38,397 nucleotides of DNA from Polynucleobacter sp. Its GTDB lineage: Bacteria > Pseudomonadota > Gammaproteobacteria > Burkholderiales > Burkholderiaceae. A program made the translations under genes and the position numbers. Shown here piece by piece: positions 6,989-14,167 of this stretch; the stretch's first letter is position 1, and each line of letters begins with the position of its first letter. The notes beneath the pieces were generated by a model. It was not told where the DNA came from. It was given only the letters and a program-made list of their open reading frames with translations, and ran no database searches. The DNA is taken from positions 1 through 38,397 of the forward strand of contig JAUYRJ010000042.1 in assembly GCA_030696845.1 (NCBI GenBank). Reading direction: 5' to 3'.

Positions 6989-8104
6989 GGGGATGCTGCT
7001 CGTAAACCGACGTGGATCATTAATGGGTCTAATCGGCATGATATGAATCTGCTCGCCGTCCAGTTCAATTTCACTAAGCGCCCCAACTACCAGCTCAAGT
7101 CGTTTTATTTCGGCTGAGGAGGCCTCCCAAATAATAGTTTGATTTCCATCTAGAGTGGAAAATCGAATGACAGCTATTTGGCCTAAGGTGCTAATTTCGT
7201 TTACTCGCGTGCTTAAGCTGTTAGCCGACTTTATACGGCTGACACTAATACCGCTTTGTGGAATAACCCAAGCTACAACGCTATTGGCAGGGATTTTATT
7301 CTTATCTAGCACGTTAAACACTTGGGAAGAGTCTTGCCAGCGCAATTTGCCCTGATTAAATTCTCCGTAAAACAAATTGCTAATGCCGACCAGTTCTGCA
7401 ACCCTTGAGTTGCGGGGCTTTCGAAATAAATTTTCTGGGCTTGCGGTTTGTAGACCAATTCCTTTGTCGATAACAGTAATGCGATCCGCTAGTAAAGCCG
7501 CTTCGCGCAAGTCATGCGTCACCAGTAAAATTGGAATTTGTAAGTCGCTTCGAAGTTCCGCTAGGGTTTTATATAGACCTTGTCGTGTAGGGGTGTCGAT
7601 GGCGGAAAAGGGCTCATCCAATAATAGAATGCTGGGTTGCCTAGCCAGTGCGCGCGCAAGGGCAACGCGCTGCTGCTGTCCGCCTGAGAGCTCGCTAGGC
7701 ATCCGTTTTGCAAGATCTGAAATACCCATGCGATCGAGCCATTCTAGTGCTAGTGCATTTTTTTCAGAGCCAGACTGATGTGAATTTTGTAGCGGTATCA
7801 GTACATTTTCCAGCGCTGATAAATGAGGGAATAACGCATACTGCTGGAATAAAAAACCGCAAGAACGCTTTGCTGGCGTCTGGTTAATGGACTTTGCAAG
7901 ACCATCTTCTAATGCGCTAAACCAAACCTGTCCGTTGCATTCAATATGACCAAAGCTTGGTTGCCGTAAGCCTGCGATAGTACGCAATGCACTCGTTTTT
8001 CCGCTACCGGATGGCCCCACTAAAGCATGCAATTCCCCTTGGCCGCACTCCAGTTTGAGCTGGAGCGGCATGGGATGCTGCTGTTGGATGCGCACTTTTA
8101 GCAT
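6983..8104 (-). CDS. modC: Molybdate ABC transporter ATP-binding protein ModC
   Basis: ABC ATPase of 373 residues. Walker A is 'GPSGSGKT' at 30-37, the signature is 'LSGGQQQRVALARAL', Walker B is 'ILLLDEPF' and the switch histidine is in 'VTHDL'. A C-terminal TOBE-like regulatory region (about residues 290-360) is typical of ModC and of some related oxyanion importers. It energises ModB for molybdate uptake. The start overlaps the modB stop by one base, indicating coupled translation. No modA (binding protein) is visible in the window. Molybdate supply fits the two molybdenum enzymes encoded nearby, SoxC (9242) and MsrP (24213). Tungstate or sulfate as cargo cannot be fully excluded. Confidence 0.85.
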   Translation of the reverse strand: MLKVRIQQQHPMPLQLKLECGQGELHALVGPSGSGKTSALRTIAGLRQPSFGHIECNGQVWFSALEDGLAKSINQTPAKRSCGFLFQQYALFPHLSALENVLIPLQNSHQSGSEKNALALEWLDRMGISDLAKRMPSELSGGQQQRVALARALARQPSILLLDEPFSAIDTPTRQGLYKTLAELRSDLQIPILLVTHDLREAALLADRITVIDKGIGLQTASPENLFRKPRNSRVAELVGISNLFYGEFNQGKLRWQDSSQVFNVLDKNKIPANSVVAWVIPQSGISVSRIKSANSLSTRVNEISTLGQIAVIRFSTLDGNQTIIWEASSAEIKRLELVVGALSEIELDGEQIHIMPIRPINDPRRFTSSIPK

Positions 8105-8736
8105 TAGCGATGTTTGCCGAAAATGCCATAGGAAATCGCTATTGCGATTAGCGAGATGCCAAGCAGAATGAGTGAGAGTAAGCCTGCTCCTGCCACATCA
8201 AAGCTTTGGACTTTATCGTAAATCGCAATTGATGCCGTCTTCGTTTCTCCTGGGATGGCGCCGCCAACCATCAATATGACGCCAAATTCCCCAAGGGTAT
8301 GCGCAAAGGTCATGACCGCCGCACTGGTTACCCCTCTCCATGCCAGTGGCAGCTCTATTAAGCGAAATACTTGCCAGTTCGATAGTCCACTGACTTGCGC
8401 CGCCTCGCGCACCTCGGGTTTGATGGCTTCAAATGCCCGTTGGATTGGTTGTACGGCAAACGGCAAGTTCACTATGAGTGATGCGAGCAATATTCCCTCA
8501 AAGGAGAATATGAGCGGATAGCCAAAGAAGCTGGCATCGCCTAGGCCGACAAGGAGGTAGTAACCCAACACAGTCGGCGGCAATACTAACGGAAGCGCTA
8601 AGCCAGCCTCAATCCATGGCTTCGCTCTGCCCATATTGACGAGGCGGTGAGCTAGCCAGATTCCAAATGGCAGAATCAGCACTAAAGTGCAAGCGGCAAG
8701 CTTTAGGGAGAGGAATATAGCTTGGTTATCTAACAC
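8104..8736 (-). CDS. modB: Molybdate ABC transporter permease ModB
   Basis: Inner-membrane permease of 210 residues with about five hydrophobic segments. The 'EAAQVSGLSNWQVFRLIELPLAWRGVTSA' region is the cytoplasmic EAA loop that docks on ModC, and 'LPLVLPPTVLGYYLL' near residue 50 is characteristic of ModB. The start used is GTG at 8734-8736; the ATG eight bases upstream is in another frame and runs into a stop. The ribosome site is weak. It is divergent from the ArsR regulator at 8869, with 132 bases between them that hold promoters for both directions. Confidence 0.85.
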   Translation of the reverse strand: MLDNQAIFLSLKLAACTLVLILPFGIWLAHRLVNMGRAKPWIEAGLALPLVLPPTVLGYYLLVGLGDASFFGYPLIFSFEGILLASLIVNLPFAVQPIQRAFEAIKPEVREAAQVSGLSNWQVFRLIELPLAWRGVTSAAVMTFAHTLGEFGVILMVGGAIPGETKTASIAIYDKVQSFDVAGAGLLSLILLGISLIAIAISYGIFGKHR

Positions 8737-8819
8737 AGGCTCATTTTAGACATAGGGCGTCGGGACAATTTTAATGGCTATCTAGGGTAAGTCACTATAT
8801 ACGCGAGGGTATTACGCAG

Positions 8820-8847
8820 TTCAAATATGCGTATATGTGCATATAAT
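8820..8847 (+). promoter_or_regulatory. Promoter with palindromic operator upstream of the sox ArsR regulator
   Basis: A TATAAT -10 box at 8842-8847 and a weak -35 (TTCAAA, 8820-8825) with 16 bases between. Most of the spacer is the imperfect palindrome ATATGCGTATATGTGCATAT (8825-8844), which pairs at 8 of 10 positions. A repressor bound there would block the promoter, as expected for an autoregulated ArsR protein. This sequence differs from the TATATTTAAATATA site, so a different regulator is implied. Confidence 0.55.
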
Positions 8848-8868
8848 GTTTCATTAAATTCATAAACC

Positions 8869-9207
8869 ATGAGCACCCAAATCAAAATTAAGACTAAAAA
8901 ACTATCGCCTAAGGTGATGGAAAAAGTATTTTCGCAGGTTTCTCAATTTTTTAGTCTCTTAGCAGAGCCATCGCGCCTAAAAATTATTTACTCCTTGTGT
9001 GACGGTGAAAAATCCGTTAATGACGTATTGGATGTTTGTGGCTCAAGTCAGGCAAATATTTCGCGTCATTTAGCTTCGCTACACCGCGCCGGTATTTTGG
9101 CTCGGCGTAAAGAGGGTGTTACGGTGTTCTATTCCATTCAGGATGAAGCCACCTTGGAGATTTGCCAGACGGTGTGTGCGCGTGTTGTTGATGAGATGAA
9201 TGTGTAG
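8869..9207 (+). CDS. soxR: ArsR-family regulator of the sox cluster (SoxR-like)
   Basis: Winged-helix protein of 112 residues with recognition helix 'SQANISRHLASLHRAGIL' and wing 'RRKEGVTVFYSI'. Cysteines are C44, C57, C99 and C103. C44 ('SLCDGEKSV') with C99 or C103 in the last helix could form a thiol switch, but their spacing (55 or 59) differs from the 66 of BigR/SqrR, so the signal may differ too. SoxR-type ArsR repressors keep sox genes off without thiosulfate. It sits 34 bp before soxC on the same strand and behind its own palindromic promoter. The gene name is by position and family; it is unrelated to the E. coli SoxR redox sensor. Confidence 0.78.
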   Translation: MSTQIKIKTKKLSPKVMEKVFSQVSQFFSLLAEPSRLKIIYSLCDGEKSVNDVLDVCGSSQANISRHLASLHRAGILARRKEGVTVFYSIQDEATLEICQTVCARVVDEMNV

Positions 9208-9241
9208 TTCCTTTTAAATTACTGAGTGAGTATTCAATACG

Positions 9242-10639
9242 ATGAGCAAGAGTCAACTGGAACTGAATTCAGAAGATATTAAATATACCGAAAAGCCAAA
9301 GGGACAAACTCGGCTACGTAAGGCCCCTGAGCACTTTATTTCTCAGGACTTTATTGCTGATGTGAATCAGAATGGCCTAGATGAAAGTCGCCGTGGTTTT
9401 TTGCGCAAAGGATTTTTATCTGCCCTTGGCGGTGCGGCTGGTTTGGCTGCGCCAGCTGTCTTTGCCGCAGGCGAGGGTGATCCTGCCATTCTTGAAAAGC
9501 AAGAATGGCAAACTACGCTCGGTAAAAATGTAGCGACCATGCCCTACGGACTGCCTTCGGTATACGAATCCAATCTCATTCGCAGAGAGTCGCCTGGTTT
9601 GACGCGCGTTTCTGCCGCTTCTGTTGCGTTTACGCCGCTCCAAGGCCTCTTTGGCATGACTACGCCAAATGGCTTGCATTTCGAGCGTCACCATCAAGGT
9701 TGGTACAACCTGGATCCAAACAAACATCGCCTGATGGTTAATGGGCTTGTTAAGAATGAGCGCGTGTTCACCATGAGTGACTTAATGCGTATGCCATCCG
9801 TATCGCGCTTTCACTTTATTGAATGCGGCGCCAATACCGGCTTGGAGTGGGGAAACGTTGCCGTACCTACTGTTCAATACACACACGGCATGCTTTCATG
9901 CTGTGAATTCACGGGCGTACCGTTATCAGTCCTCTTGGATGAGTGCGGCGCCGACCTCAAAAAAGGCAAGTACCTTCTGGCTGAAGGCGGTGATGGCTCC
10001 GGAATGACGCGCACGATTAATTTAGATAGCGCACTTAAAGACACTATTGTTGCTTGGGGTATGAACGGTGAAATGCTGCGCCCAGAAAATGGCTTCCCAT
10101 TGCGCTTAGTAGTGCCTGGAGTTCAGGGCGTCAGTTGGGTAAAGTGGCTTCGTCGCTTAGAGGTAGGCGATATGCCTTATGCATCTAAGGACGAGGCGGT
10201 TCATTACATTGATCTCATGCCCAATGGCTTGCACCGTCAATACACCTCGATTCAGGAGTGCAAATCGGTAATTACAACCCCATCTGGTGGTCAGCAGTTG
10301 CTGGACAAGGGTTTTTACAACGTTACCGGTATGGCATGGTCTGGTCGTGGAAAAATTAAACGCGTTGATGTCTCATTTGATGGTGGCAATAATTGGAAAA
10401 CAGCTCGCTTAGAGACGCCTATTTTGAGTAAGGCGATCACGCGATTCAATATCGATTGGGTGTGGGATGGATCGCCAGCGATTTTGCAGTCCCGCGCGAT
10501 TGATGAAACCGGTTATGTTCAACCCTCAATTAAGATGTTGAGAGATGTTCGCGGCACCCGCTCCATCTACCATAACAACGCAATTCAATCGTGGAAATTG
10601 GATTCCAACGGCGAGGTGAGCAATGTACAAGTTGGCTAA
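9242..10639 (+). CDS. soxC: Sulfane dehydrogenase molybdenum subunit SoxC
   Basis: Molybdopterin protein of the sulfite oxidase family, 465 residues. With SoxD it removes six electrons from the sulfane sulfur bound to SoxY in the periplasm. A Tat signal R50-R51-G-F-L-R-K is preceded by an unusually long 49-residue leader, followed by a hydrophobic stretch and a probable cut after 'VFA' (about residue 75). The molybdenum-ligating cysteine is C195 in 'RFHFIECGANTG', and the C-terminal half has the Ig-like dimerisation domain of this family. It overlaps soxD by 17 bp. Presence of SoxCD means thiosulfate can be oxidised fully to sulfate without sulfur globules. Confidence 0.95.
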   Translation: MSKSQLELNSEDIKYTEKPKGQTRLRKAPEHFISQDFIADVNQNGLDESRRGFLRKGFLSALGGAAGLAAPAVFAAGEGDPAILEKQEWQTTLGKNVATMPYGLPSVYESNLIRRESPGLTRVSAASVAFTPLQGLFGMTTPNGLHFERHHQGWYNLDPNKHRLMVNGLVKNERVFTMSDLMRMPSVSRFHFIECGANTGLEWGNVAVPTVQYTHGMLSCCEFTGVPLSVLLDECGADLKKGKYLLAEGGDGSGMTRTINLDSALKDTIVAWGMNGEMLRPENGFPLRLVVPGVQGVSWVKWLRRLEVGDMPYASKDEAVHYIDLMPNGLHRQYTSIQECKSVITTPSGGQQLLDKGFYNVTGMAWSGRGKIKRVDVSFDGGNNWKTARLETPILSKAITRFNIDWVWDGSPAILQSRAIDETGYVQPSIKMLRDVRGTRSIYHNNAIQSWKLDSNGEVSNVQVG

Positions 10640-11708
10640 ATTAGGCTCGCATCTGACTCTCGCAGCCCTGATCAGTCTTGGTGCGGGATTCGTATACGCG
10701 CAAGGAACGTCATCAGGTTCCAGTCAATTTCCGGGCATTGGCAGGGCAGCCACTCCGGCCGAGGTTGCAGCATGGGATATCGATGTGCGGCCTGACTTCA
10801 AAGGTCTGCCCAAAGGGTCAGGATCCGTGAAAAACGGTGAGGCCATTTGGGAGGCCAAATGCGCAAGCTGCCATGGTACTTTTGGCGAATCCAATGAAGT
10901 GTTCACGCCGATTGCGGGCGGCACATCAAAGGACGATATCAAAACAGGCAAAGTGGCATCTTTGTCGGACATGAAGCAGCCGCAGCGCACTACCTTGATG
11001 AAGGTGGCAACGGTTTCAACCCTTTGGGATTACATTTATCGGGCAATGCCATGGAATGCGCCGCGATCCCTGAGTTATGACGATACTTATGCCTTGGTGG
11101 CATACATCCTGAGTTTGGGTGAAATTGTTCCAGATGATTTTGTGCTTAGCAACACGAATATCAAGGAAGTTCAGGCCAAAATGCCTAATCGCAATGGCAT
11201 GACCTTGCAGCACGGTATGTGGAGTGTGAATGGCAAGCCGGACGTTAATGCGAAGCCATGTATGAGCAATTGCACCGCCTTTGTTCAGATTGGTTCAACT
11301 TTGCCAGATTACGCCCGCAATGCGCATGACAACATTGCATTACAGAATCGTCAATACGGCCCTTATTTAGGTGTTGATACCACTAAACCGCCCCTAGCCA
11401 AGTTGCCTGGATCGACAGGTGTTGGCATCATGCCTGTAGCCATGGCCGCCCCAGAAACAGGGCCCGCCGCACTCTTCAAGAAGGAAAATTGCTCTGCATG
11501 CCACGCGCCTGCAGCAAAGCTGGTGGGGCCCTCGATCGAGCAGGTTGCTGGAAAATACAAGGGTCAGGCTGATGCGCTTGCCAAATTGGTCACGAAGGTG
11601 AAAAAGGGTGGTTCGGGTGTTTGGGGCGCTATTCCAATGCCGGCACAAGATCAGTTATCCGATGCGGATGCGAAGGCTCTGGTTGAGTGGATGCTGACTG
11701 GTAAATAA
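10623..11708 (+). CDS. soxD: Sulfane dehydrogenase cytochrome subunit SoxD
   Basis: Periplasmic c-type cytochrome of 361 residues with a Sec signal peptide (cut after 'FVYA', about residue 26). There are two haem sites: C80-A-S-C83-H84 and C290-S-A-C293-H294. It accepts electrons from SoxC and passes them to the respiratory chain. The start lies 17 bp inside soxC behind a GAGGTGAG ribosome site, a translational overlap that should keep the two subunits equal in amount. A weak promoter is possible in the 83-bp gap that follows. Confidence 0.93.
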   Translation: MYKLAKLGSHLTLAALISLGAGFVYAQGTSSGSSQFPGIGRAATPAEVAAWDIDVRPDFKGLPKGSGSVKNGEAIWEAKCASCHGTFGESNEVFTPIAGGTSKDDIKTGKVASLSDMKQPQRTTLMKVATVSTLWDYIYRAMPWNAPRSLSYDDTYALVAYILSLGEIVPDDFVLSNTNIKEVQAKMPNRNGMTLQHGMWSVNGKPDVNAKPCMSNCTAFVQIGSTLPDYARNAHDNIALQNRQYGPYLGVDTTKPPLAKLPGSTGVGIMPVAMAAPETGPAALFKKENCSACHAPAAKLVGPSIEQVAGKYKGQADALAKLVTKVKKGGSGVWGAIPMPAQDQLSDADAKALVEWMLTGK

Positions 11709-11719
11709 TGTAGGTAGAA

Positions 11720-11749
11720 TTGACAATAACTTTTAAAGTGTTAAATAGT
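11720..11749 (+). promoter_or_regulatory. Possible internal promoter before soxY
   Basis: A consensus -35 TTGACA (11720-11725) is followed after 18 bases by AATAGT (11744-11749), a four-of-six match to a -10 box. It lies in the 83-bp gap between soxD and soxY, where a separate promoter would allow more of the SoxYZ carrier than of SoxCD. There is no clear palindrome. Confidence is limited by the weak -10. Confidence 0.35.
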
Positions 11750-11791
11750 TAATATCATTGAGATCAAAGGTAGATTAATAAAGGAGTTTTT

Positions 11792-12244
11792 ATGAATCAG
11801 CAGCGTCGTAATCTTTTAAAGTACTCAGCAGTGTTCGGGCTTATGGCCTCTGCTGGTCTGATTTCTGAAGCGCAAGCTCAAGAATGGAATAAGGCCGCTT
11901 TTGAAGGCAAAAGTTTGGATGATGTATTCAAGAGCCTGAATGCCGGATCTCCTGATAAGTCAGGCGCAGTTACCCTTAATGCGCCCGATATTGCCGAAAA
12001 CGGGGCTGTGGTGCCAGTGGGCATCTCAACCACACTAAAGGCAGATCAAATGGCTATTTTGGTAGAGAAGAACCCCAGCGCCTTAGCAGCGCAGTTCTTT
12101 ATTCCAGCTGGCACTGAGCCATTTGTAACCACTCGCATCAAAATGGGTCAAACATCTAATGTTTACGCAGTAGTAAAGGCCGATGGCAAGTGGTTTATGT
12201 CCATGAAAGAAGTGAAGGTCACTCTCGGTGGTTGTGGCGGTTAA
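11792..12244 (+). CDS. soxY: Sulfur carrier subunit SoxY
   Basis: Covalent sulfur carrier of the Sox system, 150 residues. The C-terminus ends in the swinging-arm motif G-G-C148-G-G, whose cysteine carries thiosulfate and later intermediates. The N-terminus has a Tat signal with R5-R6 in 'NQQRRNLLKYS', a hydrophobic stretch and a cut after 'AQA' near residue 29, so the folded SoxYZ pair is exported, with SoxZ riding along. A strong AAAGGAG ribosome site precedes the ATG. soxZ follows 64 bp downstream. Confidence 0.96.
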   Translation: MNQQRRNLLKYSAVFGLMASAGLISEAQAQEWNKAAFEGKSLDDVFKSLNAGSPDKSGAVTLNAPDIAENGAVVPVGISTTLKADQMAILVEKNPSALAAQFFIPAGTEPFVTTRIKMGQTSNVYAVVKADGKWFMSMKEVKVTLGGCGG

Positions 12245-12308
12245 TTACGACACACTGATGAGATAAAAGTAAAAACTTCAAAATACAGATTATTAGAGAG
12301 GAAGCAAA

Positions 12309-12617
12309 ATGGCTGATCCAATGCGCGTTAGAGCGACTGAAGCTGGTGGTGTAGTTGATGTAAAGATTTTGATGAAACACGATATGGAATCTGGTCAGCG
12401 TAAAGATGCTGCTGGCAAAACTATTCCGCAGTGGTTTATTAGCACCGTTAATGTAAAAGCCCAAGGTAAGGATGTTTTCAAAGGTGAATTTGGTCCTGCG
12501 GTATCCAAAGACCCATTTTTGAACTTCAAATACAAAGGTGCCAAGGGCGATAAAGTGGTTGTGAGCTGGGTTGATAACCGCGGTGACAAGCGTACCGACG
12601 AAGCAACAGTTGCATAA
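12309..12617 (+). CDS. soxZ: SoxYZ partner subunit SoxZ
   Basis: A 102-residue immunoglobulin-like protein ('MRVRATEAGGVVDVKILMKHDMESG') that forms the SoxYZ heterodimer and presents the SoxY arm to the other Sox enzymes. It has no signal peptide and no cysteine, as is usual, and reaches the periplasm bound to Tat-exported SoxY. An AGAGGA ribosome site lies 7 bases ahead of the ATG. Confidence 0.95.
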   Translation: MADPMRVRATEAGGVVDVKILMKHDMESGQRKDAAGKTIPQWFISTVNVKAQGKDVFKGEFGPAVSKDPFLNFKYKGAKGDKVVVSWVDNRGDKRTDEATVA

Positions 12618-12653
12618 ATCAGTTTAGATTCGCATTAAGACGAAAGGGTTACC

Positions 12654-13493
12654 ATGAATAAGCACCTTGCTTATGGAGTTGTTATTGCATCATTTGCAAT
12701 TTTGCAGGGCTGTACCAGCCCATCTAAAAATGAAGCGCCGTCGGCGACTGCCCCATCGGGTTCAGCTACCGATGAAATTGCCAAATACCGCGAAATGATT
12801 GCAGATGGTAACCCCGCCGACTTATATGATGCGGCCGGTGAAGAGATTTGGAAAAAGCCTATGGGACCGAAAAACGTGAGTTTGCAGAAATGCGACTTAG
12901 GGAAGGGTCCCGGCGTAGTGAAGGGCGCTTCCGCTGAATTACCGCGTTACTTTAAAGATACGAATAAGGTGCAAGATCTCGAGTCACGTCTTGTAACGTG
13001 CATGGTGAAGTTGCAAGGCTACGATGCCAATGAAATTATTAAGGCAGGCTTTGAGAAAGGCAAGCGTAAGGATATTGAGGCGGTTGTTGCTTATGTTGTA
13101 GCCAACTCTAAAGGAATGCCGATCAAGGTATCCGTGAAGCACCCTAAAGAAAAAGAGATGTACGAACTGGGTAAGAAATCCTTCTTCTTCCAAGGCGGTC
13201 CAATGGACTTCTCGTGTGCCTCATGCCATGCGGAAGACAACAAACGCATCCGTTTACAAGATCTTCCCAATATTACCAAGCCACAGGGCGCTGCCCTCGG
13301 ATGGGGGTATTGGCCAGCATACCGCGTGTCTAGCGGTAATTTCTGGACAATGCAACGCCGTTTGAATGACTGTTATCGTCAGCAACGTTTCCCAGAGCCT
13401 ATTTATATTTCCGACAACACCATTGCTTTGTCGATGTATATGGCGGTCAATGCCAATGGCGGGCTTGTAAATACACCAGGATTGAAGCGTTAA
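12654..13493 (+). CDS. soxA: SoxAX subunit SoxA, mono-haem, possible lipoprotein
   Basis: L-cysteine S-thiosulfotransferase subunit, 279 residues, that with SoxX joins thiosulfate to the SoxY cysteine. Only one haem motif is present, C188-A-S-C191-H192. The catalytic haem-ligand cysteine, normally a persulfide, is C240 in 'LNDCYRQQRFP'. The N-terminal domain has C80 and C116 but no CxxCH, so it is the one-haem type, in which a disulfide is expected to replace the first haem. Unusually, the signal peptide ends 'AILQGC', a lipobox-like site with C20, followed by a Ser/Ala/Pro-rich linker. This suggests membrane tethering, although Q at -2 is not standard. Confidence 0.93.
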   Translation: MNKHLAYGVVIASFAILQGCTSPSKNEAPSATAPSGSATDEIAKYREMIADGNPADLYDAAGEEIWKKPMGPKNVSLQKCDLGKGPGVVKGASAELPRYFKDTNKVQDLESRLVTCMVKLQGYDANEIIKAGFEKGKRKDIEAVVAYVVANSKGMPIKVSVKHPKEKEMYELGKKSFFFQGGPMDFSCASCHAEDNKRIRLQDLPNITKPQGAALGWGYWPAYRVSSGNFWTMQRRLNDCYRQQRFPEPIYISDNTIALSMYMAVNANGGLVNTPGLKR

Positions 13494-13506
13494 TTCGCCG
13501 GAGAAC

Positions 13507-14118
13507 ATGATCATGAAAAAAACAATACTTATTTCCGCGACATTACTCGCATTGCCATTGGCTTCGGCGCAAGCGCAAAGTGCTTACGACAAAATGATGA
13601 AGTCGGGTTTTGAGGCGAAAGGTCAAGCAGGGCTTGATCGATTGGATCAGGATGAAACCCAAAAATTTTGTTCCGATTCTAAAAATCTAAGCGATTCCAA
13701 AACCGATGCCAAACGCGCCGAGATTGAAAAAATCAATATGGCAACCATTATACAACCGTCTGATGGTAAGTACATTGGTGACTGGAAGAATGGCGAAAAG
13801 ATTGCGCAAAGTGGTCGCGGCGCAACATGGTCCGATAAGCCTGGCTCTGCAGTTGGCGGTGGTTGCTATAACTGCCATCAGATCAACAAAGCAGAGATTT
13901 CGTACGGCAATATTGGCCCGAGCTTATGGAATTACGGCAAGATGCGTGGCTATTCCAAAGAGGTGGTTGAGTACACCTGGAACCGCATCAATAACTCAAA
14001 AGCGTACAACGCCTGCAGCAACATGCCGCGTTTTGCACACTTCAAGCTCTTAAATGAAAAGCAAATTCAGGATGTTATGGCTTTATTGCTTGACCCTCAG
14101 TCTCCTGTAAATAAATAA
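13507..14118 (+). CDS. soxX: SoxAX subunit SoxX, c-type cytochrome
   Basis: Mono-haem cytochrome, 203 residues, which takes electrons from SoxA during thiosulfate conjugation. Sec signal (cut after 'AQA' near residue 23), haem site C120-Y-N-C123-H124, and a likely distal methionine in 'ACSNMPRFAHF'. The N-terminal extension of about 80 residues before the haem domain marks the longer SoxX type. Start could be ATG 13507 or 13513; GGAG lies 3 and 9 bases ahead respectively, so the second is also good. A strong hairpin follows 8 bp after the stop. Confidence 0.93.
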   Translation: MIMKKTILISATLLALPLASAQAQSAYDKMMKSGFEAKGQAGLDRLDQDETQKFCSDSKNLSDSKTDAKRAEIEKINMATIIQPSDGKYIGDWKNGEKIAQSGRGATWSDKPGSAVGGGCYNCHQINKAEISYGNIGPSLWNYGKMRGYSKEVVEYTWNRINNSKAYNACSNMPRFAHFKLLNEKQIQDVMALLLDPQSPVNK

Positions 14119-14126
14119 TACAAATC

Positions 14127-14150
14127 AAAACAGGCCGCAAGGCCTGTTTT
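14127..14150 (+). terminator. Hairpin terminator/attenuator between soxX and soxB
   Basis: Perfect 10-bp inverted repeat AAAACAGGCC/GGCCTGTTTT closed by the stable GNRA tetraloop GCAA, ending in four T. It lies between the soxX stop (14118) and the soxB ATG (14168) and has the form of an intrinsic terminator in both directions. Only 17 bases separate it from soxB, too few for a promoter, so soxB must be reached by partial read-through or from a promoter inside soxX. Confidence 0.75.
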
Positions 14151-14167
14151 AGTAATAGGAAAAAGAA

